From contig NZ_CP077717.1 in assembly GCF_019175345.1 (NCBI RefSeq), forward strand, positions 372,001 through 436,000: a DNA stretch of 64,000 nt, written 5' to 3'. The notes below the pieces were generated by a model that saw only the letters and a program-made list of their open reading frames with translations, was not told the DNA's origin and ran no database searches. The position numbers were made by a program, and so were the translations under genes. The stretch is from Saccharolobus shibatae B12 (GTDB taxonomy: Archaea > Thermoproteota > Thermoprotei_A > Sulfolobales > Sulfolobaceae). Of this stretch, positions 40,150 to 49,476 are shown one piece after another. Within the stretch, counting starts at the first letter, position 1, and each line of letters begins with the position of its first letter.

Positions 40150-40520
40150 CACGCAAAACTAGAGAACGAGTAAAAACAAGTATTACAAGAGAAAAAGAAA
40201 TAAGCAAGGAAGGAGAAAAACAACATAAGCCCACAAGGTCTAAGGGGATTAAACCCCATCATATAGGCTGGCTGTGAAGCCCCTAGAACGATCTAACAAG
40301 AGGGGACAAAACCCCGTGTAGGAGTGTGCAAGTAAATTTTTCTAGGGGCTGAAGGTAGTTGGTGTTATGCAAGAAAAACGATGTATTACAATCACAAGAT
40401 TTATATAGAGGATACATGGTTGACACATACAGATTCACGGTTCCCCCAGGAGTGTTAGAGGCGAAGCATGTGAAGCCTCCTTGTTTCTCTTCCCGAAGGG
40501 GACTTCGATCAGAAAGGAGT
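40150..40520. mobile_element. Nested insert, possibly an IS605/IS1341-type remnant
   Basis: The segment separates the two transposase halves. It contains paired G/C-rich stretches in an otherwise AT-rich area (GGGGATTAAACCCC, GAGGGGACAAAACCCC, GAGGCGAAGCATGTGAAGCCTCC). Such subterminal hairpins are typical of IS200/IS605-type ends, but no TnpA or TnpB frame remains. The family call is tentative. Confidence 0.35.
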
Positions 40521-40525
40521 CAGCC

Positions 40526-40924
40526 CTAGAGCTTCCCGACTTTGCCGAACAATGCACTACTTGGTAAGTAGTCCGAGAGTTCGCTAAGCTTCTGCTCCAG
40601 CTCCTTGGTGAACTCCTTGAATACTTTCTTGATTTTTCCTCTAAACTTCTTTGCCCTTCTGTGGATTTCGGATTTAGACTTGCATTCCCCCAAGAACCAT
40701 CTGACCACCACGTCGGTCCTGTAGTAGCTCCAAACGTCTCTGTAGGAACACGTCCACACGACCATGACTATTAAAGCCCTCAATATGAAGAGGTCGTCTA
40801 TACATGACAATACTTGGGACGTGGTCAGCACGTAGTGCATTTTCACAAGAGTTTTATGCCTTGAAGATAATTCTTCATAGGGAACCGGGCCGTTGTAGTA
40901 CTCGATCCAAGGTTCCATAAACAT
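40526..40924 (-). pseudogene. N-terminal transposase fragment, 132 residues
   Basis: The frame includes LKALIV-like helices (FILRALIVMVVWTCSYRDVW) and SKSEIHRRAKKFRGKIKKVF, reminiscent of the N-terminal region of IS4/IS5-type transposases. It ends at the junction with the nested insert. No catalytic residue set can be assigned. Confidence 0.5.
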
Positions 40925-41169
40925 CGGTACTACATCGTCCCGATTCCCTTTAAGTGTTACTCCACTTTTAACGTGAAGTGAAAATTCAAAATTTCACAGT
41001 TGTTTATCTTTTCTTTTGAATAATTTTCCATAAACTTGTACATAGATTTATTGAATTATTTGCACTCGAGACAGTCTCTTGAAGACATGAAATTATTGCA
41101 ATCTAATGAAAATGAGGTTAGGGTGAGGTTAAAAGAAAACTCTTTTGGTGTGTTGAGACTTGAAAATGT

Positions 41170-42639
41170 CTAGTGTCTTAATGGTCTTATAGGTGGTACA
41201 GTATTTAAGTGCTCTATCTCGTCAGTTATTCCACCATTTGTAGCGATTTCCCTATATACAAGGGCTGAAGGTCTCCAGTACAGTCTTTTAGTACCGTAAT
41301 CCACCTTTAACAAGCCAAACCTCATGGAGAAACCTGAAGCCCATTCGTAATTATCGGCTAAGGACCAGTGCAAATATCCTCTAACATCAGCACCACTATT
41401 TATTGCCCTATGAACTTGATAAACGTGAGAGACCAGATAATAAGGTCTTTGATAATCTGCATCATCAGCAATACCATTTTCTGTAACGTACATGTATAGA
41501 TGATACCTATTCCAGTATTTAGTTAAAACGTCATATAACCCCTCTGGGAAGAACTCCCACCCAAAGTCGCTTGTTGGTAAGCCTGCTAAGCTTACTGAAT
41601 TCCTCTCACATCCATGACCATAACCACCTAGACTAGTGTATCCCTTCTCAGTCTTCTTAACTACAGTCCTAGTGTAGTAATTAACACCAATCCAGTCTAA
41701 CCTACCCCTTAAATCATCCCTCACAACCTTCTCACTCCCTCTCATAATCTCACCCCTTATTATGGCATCAAAGAACGCCCATCTGTTATCGTATTCGGCC
41801 ATTTCAACAGCCTCCACATCTTTCTCCGTCAACGGTTGGAATGAAGAATTTGCGTAAATTATACCTATTGGCTTCTTAGAAACGCTCTTTATTCCATCAT
41901 ATGCTCTAGCATGAGCTTGAATAATGTTGTACATAGCCTTTCTGGAAAGTTCAAAGCTTAGATATCCTGGAGGGAAACCAGATTTTACTCCTACATATCC
42001 TGCTCCCCAAACCACGTTCGGTTCATTCATGGTTGAATACTCATCTGCTAAATCATCGAATTTCCATGCTATATATGCTGAAAATCTAGCAAACTCGTAA
42101 ACCGCCCTTGTACTGAGCCATCCTATTGGGCCGGAAAGGTCCCCTCTTCTTACTCTTATTGGATCATGAATCCAAAGAGGTAAGGGCCAGTGATACATAT
42201 TCAGAACGAAGTACATTCCTCTATCTTTTAGATCTCTAAACATTTCCCTATAATGATTCAAGGCATCTTTATTAGCGTACTCATCTAACTTTCTTAAAGT
42301 ATTTTCATTAATTTCAACGTAATTTACGTCTTCCTTACTCTCATCAAGACTATCTGGTTTAGGCAATGGTTTTGGAAATATTCTACTCCATTCCACGTTT
42401 ATTCTAGCTACCTTTAATCCCATTTTTTCCGCATTAATATGAAACGTTTTATAATTCCCCCAATAACCTGGTCCGTTTTCTGGAAGATCTCCGCTTACTA
42501 ATCCTGCTGATATAATTTCTGGATCGTGCACCCATTTATACCAGTCCGTATTTGGATCTTCTGATCCTGGTGTACCCATTTCGGATTGAAATCCAGCTTG
42601 CGACCAACCGAATTTGAAATTCTTGGGTAGGCTATACAT
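41170..42639 (-). CDS. lacS: GH1 beta-glycosidase LacS
   Basis: The well-known hyperthermophilic beta-glycosidase (beta-galactosidase/glucosidase). It starts [18 protein letters not shown], and acid/base E206 (TMNEPN) and nucleophile E387 (VTENGIA) fall at the same numbers as in S. solfataricus LacS (489 residues; 489 here). The open frame extends 8 codons upstream to 42663, but that ATG overlaps the TATA box GCTTAAATGT (42660-42669), which sits ~26 bp before 42639. The start at 42639 is therefore preferred and the mRNA leaderless. It is cytoplasmic. Confidence 0.96.
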   Translation of the reverse strand: MYSLPKNFKFGWSQAGFQSEMGTPGSEDPNTDWYKWVHDPEIISAGLVSGDLPENGPGYWGNYKTFHINAEKMGLKVARINVEWSRIFPKPLPKPDSLDESKEDVNYVEINENTLRKLDEYANKDALNHYREMFRDLKDRGMYFVLNMYHWPLPLWIHDPIRVRRGDLSGPIGWLSTRAVYEFARFSAYIAWKFDDLADEYSTMNEPNVVWGAGYVGVKSGFPPGYLSFELSRKAMYNIIQAHARAYDGIKSVSKKPIGIIYANSSFQPLTEKDVEAVEMAEYDNRWAFFDAIIRGEIMRGSEKVVRDDLRGRLDWIGVNYYTRTVVKKTEKGYTSLGGYGHGCERNSVSLAGLPTSDFGWEFFPEGLYDVLTKYWNRYHLYMYVTENGIADDADYQRPYYLVSHVYQVHRAINSGADVRGYLHWSLADNYEWASGFSMRFGLLKVDYGTKRLYWRPSALVYREIATNGGITDEIEHLNTVPPIRPLRH

Positions 42640-42656
42640 AGCTTTAATTTTGAGAT

Positions 42657-42675
42657 CTAACATTTAAGCTTTTCA
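42657..42675 (-). promoter_or_regulatory. BRE/TATA of lacS
   Basis: The minus strand reads GAAAAGCTTAAATG, a BRE-like A-rich element followed by TATA, placed so that transcription starts at or next to the lacS ATG at 42639. Confidence 0.65.
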
Positions 42676-42747
42676 TCAACATTTGCTTTTATGGGTTATC
42701 TTCAGAATTATACAAAAAGTTTATAGATTATTTATTAAGTATTACCT

Positions 42748-42846
42748 ATGGGAAAGACTAAGTACAAGAGAGATTGGAACAAGGGGGTTGTTCTAATGCA
42801 GTCATCTTATTCGATATCTATTAGTAAAATTATATCAAAGTTATAG
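42748..42846 (+). pseudogene. Short transposase N-terminal scrap
   Basis: A 32-residue frame starts MGKTKYKRDWNKGVVLMQ and then loses character. The first dozen residues are lysine/arginine-rich and look like the start of a transposase. It is too short to classify and is probably IS debris next to the IS1-like remnant. Confidence 0.3.
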
Positions 42847-42896
42847 ATTTATTAAATGGAAACTAGAACGTGTAAGACATTTTAAAAAGGTTTATG

Positions 42897-42953
42897 TGCG
42901 AGGATTGCGAGATTATCGTGGAGGTCATCTAGATGGACCTCGTAACCCTCGCA
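42897..42953 (+). repeat. Long imperfect palindrome spanning the transposase start
   Basis: Outer arms TGCGAGGATTGCGAG and CTCGTAACCCTCGCA pair, and an inner GAGGTCATCTAGATGGACCTC also folds on itself. The ATG at 42933 lies inside the hairpin, so the RNA would hide its own start codon. Confidence 0.6.
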
Positions 42954-43585
42954 CAACTTCTGATTCTAAGAAATTTAAACTTTAAGCCGAGAAAACACAA
43001 GCCAGAAGACCTTGCCTATGCAATATCAGCATACTTAATGGGAGTACAAGTTACCAAACTCGGGATACCACCATCAACACTCTACTACTACACCAAAAAA
43101 CTCGGGATAAAGAGGAAGAAGGAGACCAGACCTAATGCCCTTCCTGCAACTCAGACCGCATAGTCAGAAACGGTTCATCAAGAGGAAAGACAAAGTACAA
43201 GTGTAATGCTTGTAAAAGAACATTCTACGACGTTACAAGCCATAGGATGAGTAAAGAACAAAAAGAAAGAATCCTGAAAGAGTACTTGAACAGGATGAGC
43301 ATGAGGGGAATAGCTAAAGTGGAAGGAAAACAGCTAACCACAGTTTATAGTCTAATAAAGAGGAAAGGAATAGAGGCATACGTTAATCTATTAGTATTAC
43401 AAGAACAACTAAGGAGTTTTACCGCAAAAAATCCACGGTGATTGACGAGAGTTGGACCTACCTTAGGGTTAGACACGGTCCCAAGAGGGAGGATATTTGA
43501 ATTTGGAATGCACTAGCTGATGGTACACCCTTCTTCACTACCGGTGATAGGGATTACGGGAGTTTTCGTTTTCTCTTGAATTCTC
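42897..43585 (+). mobile_element. Broken IS1-like element
   Basis: From an ATG at 42933 a frame reads TKLGIPPSTLYYYTKKLGIK. It then shifts to a zinc-finger-like stretch CNSDRIVRNGSSRGKTKYK followed by CNACKRTFYDV, then MSKEQKERILKEYLNRMS (from 43247), and finally VIDESWTYLRVRHGPKRED and TTGDRDYGSF near the right edge. A helix-turn-helix, a Cys pair and a DE-containing domain in this order fit IS1-family transposases such as ISC1173. At least three frame changes make it inactive. Its right edge cuts into the isomerase gene at 43589. Confidence 0.65.
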
Positions 43586-43588
43586 TCC

Positions 43589-44269
43589 CTAAGTATAATA
43601 TCTGTAATTGTCGTTTTTCAGATCTCCTATGATTTTCTCTAATGGAACAATACCTTTACCGGGCTCTACAAATTCTCTCTTATTATCTCTGTTAATGAAA
43701 TCCTTGACATGGACTTGCAGTATCCTCTTTGAAATTAATGGATAAACTTCCTCATGTGAATTGCCGGCGAAGATAATATTTGCAGTATCATAAACGAAAC
43801 CTACATTTTCGTCAAGTTGATTTATGAGCTTAATCAGATTATCCTTTTTAGCTAAACTATCATGAGTTTCTATTAATACCTTAACATAATAATCCTCAGC
43901 TAGCTTACTCATTCTATTTAAGGACTCAGCTATTCTAGATATTGCATTATTGTCTGTAGATTCCCCGCCATACACTCTTACACCTAAAGCGTTTAAGGCA
44001 TTGGCCATTTTTATCAGAATTTCCAATAATTTTTCATTTCTTCTTTCATTCTCGTCGGCTGAGGAAAATCCTGTATAGCCAGCTAAATCAGAAATCTTGA
44101 CCGATAAGAGAGTTTCAAGAGCTTCTCTGCTTATAGGTAGTTCCGGCTTTAAATGCTTTCCGTCATCGGAAACTCTCAGCTCTAAGCCATTAAACCCGAA
44201 TCTATCTACTCTTTTCACTACCTCTCTTAAACTTAACTCCAGATAAGCAAGACTACTAAATATTTTCAT
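43589..44269 (-). CDS. Sugar phosphate isomerase/epimerase, C-terminus truncated by IS
   Basis: A TIM-barrel isomerase of the xylose-isomerase-like superfamily (FGFNGLELRVSDDGK, YVKVLIETHDSLA, VGFVYDTANIIF, ILQVHVKDFIN). The longest frame starts with TTG at 44287, but the ATG at 44269 lies ~26 bp after a TATA box (ATTTTAAAGA, ~44295) and fits the family start MKIFSSLAYLELS, giving 226 residues. Members are usually 250-280 long. The frame ends DNYRYYT at a stop supplied by the IS1-like debris, so the last 25-50 residues are lost and activity is doubtful. It is divergent from the aldolase gene. Confidence 0.75.
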   Translation of the reverse strand: MKIFSSLAYLELSLREVVKRVDRFGFNGLELRVSDDGKHLKPELPISREALETLLSVKISDLAGYTGFSSADENERRNEKLLEILIKMANALNALGVRVYGGESTDNNAISRIAESLNRMSKLAEDYYVKVLIETHDSLAKKDNLIKLINQLDENVGFVYDTANIIFAGNSHEEVYPLISKRILQVHVKDFINRDNKREFVEPGKGIVPLEKIIGDLKNDNYRYYT

Positions 44270-44271
44270 AT

Positions 44272-44280
44272 TTACAAGTT
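44272..44280 (-). promoter_or_regulatory. AACTTGTAA operator-like site (isomerase / aldolase)
   Basis: The minus strand reads GTAAACTTGTAAATATG, only two bases before the isomerase ATG at 44269. It lies at the start site of the isomerase gene and about 11 bp upstream of the aldolase TATA (TTTAAAATTG, 44291-44300), so one protein bound here could affect both. Confidence 0.45.
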
Positions 44281-44320
44281 TACTCAAATCTTTAAAATTG
44301 TTTGCTGTTTAGTTTATGTC

Positions 44321-45223
44321 ATGGAAGGAGTTTTCCTAACTAATATAACTCCTTTTACTAAAACTTTAGACCTAGATGTGGATGGATTAAGAAAAATTAT
44401 TCAATTTGCGGAAGGCGTAGGCTATAAATACATAGTCCCTTTAGGTACAGCTGGAGAATTCTCTTCACTTACCTTTCAAGAGAAAGTATTAGTAGTTGAT
44501 ACTGTAAGAAAAACACTAAATAAAGGTGAAATAATAGCAGGAGCTTCGTCCACATCGTTTTTAGAAACTGGAGAACTTTGTAAAAAATATAAAGAAATAG
44601 GAATCAATACGATAATGATAACCCCACCCTATTATCTTAAAGGAAGCGAAAAGGGTCTCTTAGACTATTTTATAAAGGTAAGCCAACTCTGTGACTTTGA
44701 TACAATAGTGATCTACAATAACCCCTCAACTGTTGGAATAGACCTTTCACCGCAGTTATTGAAGACATTAAGTGAATCAATATCTAATTTCAAGGCTTTG
44801 AAAGAGGCTAGATATAATGTAGTCGAATTTAAGGAAGTTGATAGATTGATAGGAGATAGAGTCGACGTTATAGACGGATTAGAGGAAAGGGCGTTATTAG
44901 GACTTATATTAGGAGCTAAGGGTTTCACTACGTCGATGGGATCCTTTTCAGTGTTACCTCTTAAAATTTTTGAAAATTATAAGAAACATGATATCGAGAA
45001 TGCTACAAAACTATATGATCTGCTATTAGAGTATAGATCCTTCATAAAATTCCCGCTAACTATGTCGCATTTATCCAAGTTAGGTGCTTGGTTAAGGGGA
45101 TTGATCTCGAGTTATGCTACAAGACCCCCATTATCAAATCTAGATGATATAGTAAATGATAATATAAAAAGGAAGATGATAGAGATAATTGAGAACAGAA
45201 TACTTAGGATTGAAACCGGATAA
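44321..45223 (+). CDS. DapA/KdgA-family aldolase
   Basis: A 300-residue class I aldolase of the dihydrodipicolinate synthase/N-acetylneuraminate lyase family. The pyruvate-binding motif is PLGTAGEFSSL (G42-E46), the tyrosine is Y132 in IVIYNNP and the Schiff-base lysine K161 in FKALKEAR. In Sulfolobus this family includes the 2-keto-3-deoxy-gluconate aldolase. In this context cleavage of a 2-keto-3-deoxy sugar acid to pyruvate plus an aldehyde is the likely role. The ATG at 44321 lies ~26 bp after the TATA box, so leaderless. Confidence 0.85.
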   Translation: MEGVFLTNITPFTKTLDLDVDGLRKIIQFAEGVGYKYIVPLGTAGEFSSLTFQEKVLVVDTVRKTLNKGEIIAGASSTSFLETGELCKKYKEIGINTIMITPPYYLKGSEKGLLDYFIKVSQLCDFDTIVIYNNPSTVGIDLSPQLLKTLSESISNFKALKEARYNVVEFKEVDRLIGDRVDVIDGLEERALLGLILGAKGFTTSMGSFSVLPLKIFENYKKHDIENATKLYDLLLEYRSFIKFPLTMSHLSKLGAWLRGLISSYATRPPLSNLDDIVNDNIKRKMIEIIENRILRIETG

Positions 45224-45697
45224 CATATATATGTTCACCAATTATTATAAAAGAAAAAGTTTTTTGAACTTAAATTACTAAGTATAAGAGTACTATATAA
45301 CAAATAGGCTACCAACTATAGAACTTTATTATTAATTTCATAATTATCTTATGTTTGCATTTATTCATCGTGATTTGAATTTGATATGCTTGCTGAATGC
45401 TTCAATTTCCTCGAATGCTAATCTCATTGATTTCTCTTAAATTCTGACTCTAAAAGTGATTATTTTGAACGCTTCCTATCACAATTACCGAAATTATAAG
45501 TAGATAACAAGGGATTCTATCTTTTCCGATTTTCGGAGGAATTTCGTTCGAGTGGATAGTGTTTTGTTTAAAATTTAGCTTTAATAGTAATTCGAATATC
45601 TATCAGAAATATACTCTCTAAAAATTAAATAGGTAATCTTTTCAAAAGTTTAAACTTCATCTTAGTTAATTATCGGTTCTTGGTATTTCGGAGAAGT
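45224..45697. other. AT-rich gap without a recognised gene
   Basis: A weak minus-strand scrap reads MRLAFEEIEAFSKHIKFKSR (around 45370-45440) but has no family match that I know. Otherwise it is AT-rich without structure. Confidence 0.4.
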
Positions 45698-45722
45698 AAC
45701 TTGTAAGCATCAATTCTTAAAT
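45698..45722 (+). promoter_or_regulatory. AACTTGTAA site plus TATA box of the GH3 gene
   Basis: TAACTTGTAAGCAT (motif core 45698-45706) is followed by TTCTTAAATAGG (TATA, 45713-45722), which positions initiation at about the GTG start at 45745. The site is just upstream of BRE, the normal place for an archaeal activator. Confidence 0.5.
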
Positions 45723-45744
45723 AGGTGAGGGATTTTATAATAAT

Positions 45745-48012
45745 GTGTCAGATATAAAGAAAATCCTAACCCAAATGAGTTTAGAGGAAAAGATTGCTCA
45801 ATTGCAAGCTACTTCAGTTGAGAATTTACTTGAAGGAAAGGAATTTTCTGAAGATAAAGCTAAAAAGTTACTAAGGAACGGTATTGGGCAAATTACTAGA
45901 GTTGGTGGAACCAGACTTGGATTATCACCTAAAGAAGTAGCTAGATTGACAAATAAAATACAGAAGTTTCTCATGGAGAATACTAGATTAAAAATACCTG
46001 CGATAGTACATGAAGAGTGTCTAACTGGGTTAATGGTTAAGACTGCAACCGCTTTTCCTCAAGCTATCGGTTTAGCTAGTACATGGGATCCAGATTTAAT
46101 CAGAGAAGTATCATCTACAATTAGATATCAAGCTAAGTTAATTGGAACAAATCAATGCTTGTCACCAGTTCTAGATGTATGTAGAGATCCCAGATGGGGG
46201 AGATGTGAGGAAACTTACGGTGAAGATCAGTATTTAGTAGCTTCAATTGGATTAGCGTATATTAAAGGTTTACAAGGAGAAAATGAACTCATAGCTACGG
46301 TTAAACATTTCGCAGCACATGGTTTTCCAGAAGGTGGAAGAAATATTGCTCCAGTTCATGTAGGCAATAGGGAATTAAGAGAGGTATTCTTGTTCCCATT
46401 CGAAGTTGCAATTAAATTAGGGAAAGCAATGTCTGTTATGCCTGCATATCATGAAATTGACGGAGTACCATGTCACAGTAACGCCGAATTGCTAACTAAA
46501 ATCCTCAGACAAGAGTGGGGCTTTGAAGGAATAGTAGTTTCAGATTACGATGCTATAAGGCAGTTAGAGGCAATACATAAAGTGTCGTTGAATAAAAAAG
46601 AGGCTGCAATTCTAGCTTTAGAGGCGGGAGTCGATACGGAATTTCCCAACATAGACTGTTTTGGGGAACCATTACTAGAAGCAGTTAAAGAAGGCTTAAT
46701 TTCAGAGTCAATCATAGATAGGGCTGTTGAAAGAGTATTGAGAATCAAAGAAAAATTAGGACTATTTAATAACCCCTACATTAATGAGAATAACGTACCA
46801 GAAAAATTAGATAATTCGAAATCAAGGGAACTAGCATTAGATGCAGCAAGAAAGTCTATAGTTCTCCTCAAGAACGATAGTATATTACCCTTAAGTAAAA
46901 ATATAGGAACCATAGCAGTTATAGGTCCCAATGCAAATGAGCCTAGAAACTTATTAGGAGATTATACTTATACTGGTCACTTAAACGCAGATGGAGGTAT
47001 AGAAGTAGTAACGGTATTAGAGGGGATAATGAGAAAGGTATCCAATACCACTAAGGTACTTTATGCTAAAGGCTGTGATATTGCAACTGAATCAAAAGAA
47101 GGATTTAGTGAGGCTATCGAAATTGCAAAAAAGGCTGATATAATAATAGCTGTTATGGGGGAGAAATCTGGATTGCCGTTATCATGGACTGACGTACCGG
47201 GCAAGGATGAGTTCGAAAAGTATCAAGCAGTTACGGGAGAAGGTAATGATAGAACTAGCTTAAGATTACCGGGTGTACAAGAAGAACTATTAAAGGAGTT
47301 ACATAAAATTGGAAAGCCTATAATACTAGTTCTAGTTAACGGAAGGCCATTAGCACTCTCATCTATCTTCAATGAGGTTAATGCCATAATTGAGGCATGG
47401 TTCCCAGGAGAAAAAGGAGGAAATGCCATAGCTGATGTAATATTTGGGGATTATAATCCCAGTGGGAGACTACCCATATCATTCCCAATTGATACCGGTC
47501 AGATCCCAATATATTATAATAGGAAACCGTCATCATTAAGGCCTTATGTCATGATGAAATCAAAACCGCTATTTCCATTTGGATATGGACTAAGTTATAC
47601 TGAATTTAAATATTCAAATCTTGAAGTTACACCAAAAGAAGTAAATTCCTCAGGAAAAATTAAAGTATCATTAGAAGTGGAAAATGTAGGAAAGAGAGAA
47701 GGGGAAGAAACAGTACAATTGTACATTTCAAAACAATATTCAGGCGTAAGCAGACCAATCAAAGAGCTAAAAGGCTTTGCTAAAGTATATCTTAAGCCTA
47801 ATGAGAAAAGAAAGATAACATTTAGCTTACCATTAGAGGCACTAGCATTTTATGATCAGTACATGCGATTAATAATAGATCCTGGAGAATATGAGGTATT
47901 AATAGGAAAATCTTCTGAAGATATGGTTCTAAAAGATAGTTTTAGAGTGACTGGAAGTATGAGGCCTATATATGATAGAAGGGTATTCTTCTCAGAGCCC
48001 AAAGTAGAGTAG
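45745..48012 (+). CDS. xarS: GH3 beta-xylosidase/alpha-L-arabinosidase (XarS-like)
   Basis: A 755-residue GH3 enzyme. The TIM-barrel domain has FPQAIGLASTWDPDLI, CRDPRWGRCEETYGED, TVKHFAAHG and the nucleophile D267 in VVSDYDAIRQ. A second alpha/beta domain (DIIIAVMGEKSGLPLSW, TGEGNDRTSLRLPGVQ) and a C-terminal fibronectin-like domain (YSNLEVTPKEVNSSGKI) complete the standard layout. Length and type match S. solfataricus XarS, a bifunctional beta-xylosidase/alpha-L-arabinosidase. It is leaderless with a GTG start. Cytoplasmic; acts on arabinoxylan oligosaccharides. Confidence 0.9.
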   Translation: MSDIKKILTQMSLEEKIAQLQATSVENLLEGKEFSEDKAKKLLRNGIGQITRVGGTRLGLSPKEVARLTNKIQKFLMENTRLKIPAIVHEECLTGLMVKTATAFPQAIGLASTWDPDLIREVSSTIRYQAKLIGTNQCLSPVLDVCRDPRWGRCEETYGEDQYLVASIGLAYIKGLQGENELIATVKHFAAHGFPEGGRNIAPVHVGNRELREVFLFPFEVAIKLGKAMSVMPAYHEIDGVPCHSNAELLTKILRQEWGFEGIVVSDYDAIRQLEAIHKVSLNKKEAAILALEAGVDTEFPNIDCFGEPLLEAVKEGLISESIIDRAVERVLRIKEKLGLFNNPYINENNVPEKLDNSKSRELALDAARKSIVLLKNDSILPLSKNIGTIAVIGPNANEPRNLLGDYTYTGHLNADGGIEVVTVLEGIMRKVSNTTKVLYAKGCDIATESKEGFSEAIEIAKKADIIIAVMGEKSGLPLSWTDVPGKDEFEKYQAVTGEGNDRTSLRLPGVQEELLKELHKIGKPIILVLVNGRPLALSSIFNEVNAIIEAWFPGEKGGNAIADVIFGDYNPSGRLPISFPIDTGQIPIYYNRKPSSLRPYVMMKSKPLFPFGYGLSYTEFKYSNLEVTPKEVNSSGKIKVSLEVENVGKREGEETVQLYISKQYSGVSRPIKELKGFAKVYLKPNEKRKITFSLPLEALAFYDQYMRLIIDPGEYEVLIGKSSEDMVLKDSFRVTGSMRPIYDRRVFFSEPKVE

Positions 48013-48174
48013 AAGCTAGATGTACTTTATGGATTTTTTAAATGATAAATACAACAAATATAATAGCTAATATCTTGCTATTTTACTATCATTTTAACAT
48101 ATAAATTTCCTTATAGATTAAGATAATAATACTTCATCATAAATCTTATATTATGTTTCGAAAGAAACATTCTT

Positions 48175-49086
48175 ATGACGGGAAGATATAAGGTTTTAAT
48201 AGTTCTCATAGTTCTATTGGTTGGTGTAATTGCTTTCCTATATTATAGGGTAGAGAACCATCAAGAAACTTGTGAACAACAAAAGGTATATTTCAGTTTT
48301 AATTTGGAGAAGGCTTTAAACTTTTACGAGTCATTAAATACTAGCTTGGGGCTTTTAAGAGAATATCCCGGATCCCATACAATATGGCTCGCAGATGATC
48401 AAGCCTTAGATTACAACGCTTTAATGTTAATTTATAATATAACTCATAACGTTACTGCAAAAACGTTAGCTGAACAGATATTGTTTGCGATAAAGCCTTA
48501 CGGGGGTTTATATAAATATTATAATTCAGTTTTCGAAATTTTCGGAATATATCCCAGTACCATAACTCCTCAAAGCGGAGTAACTATTACTATTGGTAAT
48601 ATTGATAATTACACATTGAACGCAACACTTTTCAATCTCACTATCAGTAATTATTATGACTATGCTGATCTTTTAGCTTATAGAGTGTTATTATGGTTGC
48701 ATCTGGGAAATTATAGTGGGGCTGAGGAGAACTTCATTAGTCTAGTGAAAATGTGGAACGGAATCGGGTTTAATGACTCAGCTTATTATAATGATACTTA
48801 CCAGTCATACAAACTCGCACTTTTCTTGATAGTCTGGAGAGCCTTAGAATTAAATCCTCATACTTGCTTATTAGCAATTAAATACGTAAATATGGCTAGA
48901 GAAGTTTCCAGCATGATGTCTCTACTACAAAGTTCTCAAGGTGGAGTTTGGACTGGCTATAAGTATGTTAACGGAAAAATAGAATATGGCTATAACATTT
49001 CTTCAATGAATGGAGAAACTACTTCCCTTTTCGTAATAGCGTATGCATTAATGTCTAGTAATATAAGCATACCGATAACATCATGA
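48175..49086 (+). CDS. Unknown exported, membrane-anchored protein
   Basis: A 303-residue protein with one N-terminal membrane helix (VLIVLIVLLVGVIAFLYY, residues 7-24) and the rest outside the cell. It has many N-glycosylation sequons (NTS, NIT, NVT, NYT, NAT, NLT, NYS, NDS, NDT, NIS). The domain is helical with repeated blocks such as WLADDQALDYNALMLIYN, AYRVLLWLHLGNYSGAEE and NISSMNGETTSLFVIAYAL, which recalls (alpha/alpha)n toroids of glycosidases and lyases. I do not recognise the family. It stands alone between the GH3 gene and vapBC. Confidence 0.75.
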   Translation: MTGRYKVLIVLIVLLVGVIAFLYYRVENHQETCEQQKVYFSFNLEKALNFYESLNTSLGLLREYPGSHTIWLADDQALDYNALMLIYNITHNVTAKTLAEQILFAIKPYGGLYKYYNSVFEIFGIYPSTITPQSGVTITIGNIDNYTLNATLFNLTISNYYDYADLLAYRVLLWLHLGNYSGAEENFISLVKMWNGIGFNDSAYYNDTYQSYKLALFLIVWRALELNPHTCLLAIKYVNMAREVSSMMSLLQSSQGGVWTGYKYVNGKIEYGYNISSMNGETTSLFVIAYALMSSNISIPITS

Positions 49087-49157
49087 AAGTTTTTACAAAA
49101 ATTCCATTTGATAAAAATTATCTTTTTATCTAAATTTCCATTATATATTATAGCAAA

Positions 49158-49394
49158 ATGGGCACTCATGTTTACATTGCAAATTCACTATATTTCAAAA
49201 ACTATGACGAATTTAATTGGGTGAAAACGGTTTATAAAGGGAATATATGCTTAATCGTGTTAACACTTTTATATTTATACTATTTACAAATTACAATTCA
49301 CAATGGCTCCCAGAATAGCCCTATAGCCCTAACTCCCATGTTGGACAACGTGGATTATAGTCATATCAGAAACAAGGGAAAATGTGTCTTGTGA
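49158..49394 (+). CDS. Doubtful small ORF, 78 residues
   Basis: A TATA-like TTATATATTATAG precedes an ATG, but the protein has no recognisable motif, and its second half (from ~49305) has a different base composition that looks like IS debris. It may not be a gene. Confidence 0.2.
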   Translation: MGTHVYIANSLYFKNYDEFNWVKTVYKGNICLIVLTLLYLYYLQITIHNGSQNSPIALTPMLDNVDYSHIRNKGKCVL

Positions 49395-49476
49395 AAGTCA
49401 TCTAATACAAGTAATAATGTAAATACATTTATTACGTAAGCGTAAATCTTATAATATACGAATTCTACTTTTATAT

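Larger units (their letters stand above)
39459..41083. mobile_element. Insertion element with ~35 bp terminal inverted repeats (decayed, nested)
   Basis: The left end starts CAAGAGACTGTCCCGAACGC (39461) and the right end, read in reverse from 41081, starts CAAGAGACTGTCTCGAGTGC. Over 35 bases, 31 match. The interior carries minus-strand transposase pieces at 40526-40924 and at about 39667-40150, separated by a foreign segment at about 40150-40520. I cannot name the family. This is an old element that received a second insertion. Confidence 0.75.

Noticed and set aside
39248-41169. Possible CRISPR or tandem repeat array in the repeat-rich region after the second ABC operon
   Set aside because: The repeats are inverted ends and local hairpins, with no evenly spaced direct repeats and no match to Sulfolobus CRISPR repeats.
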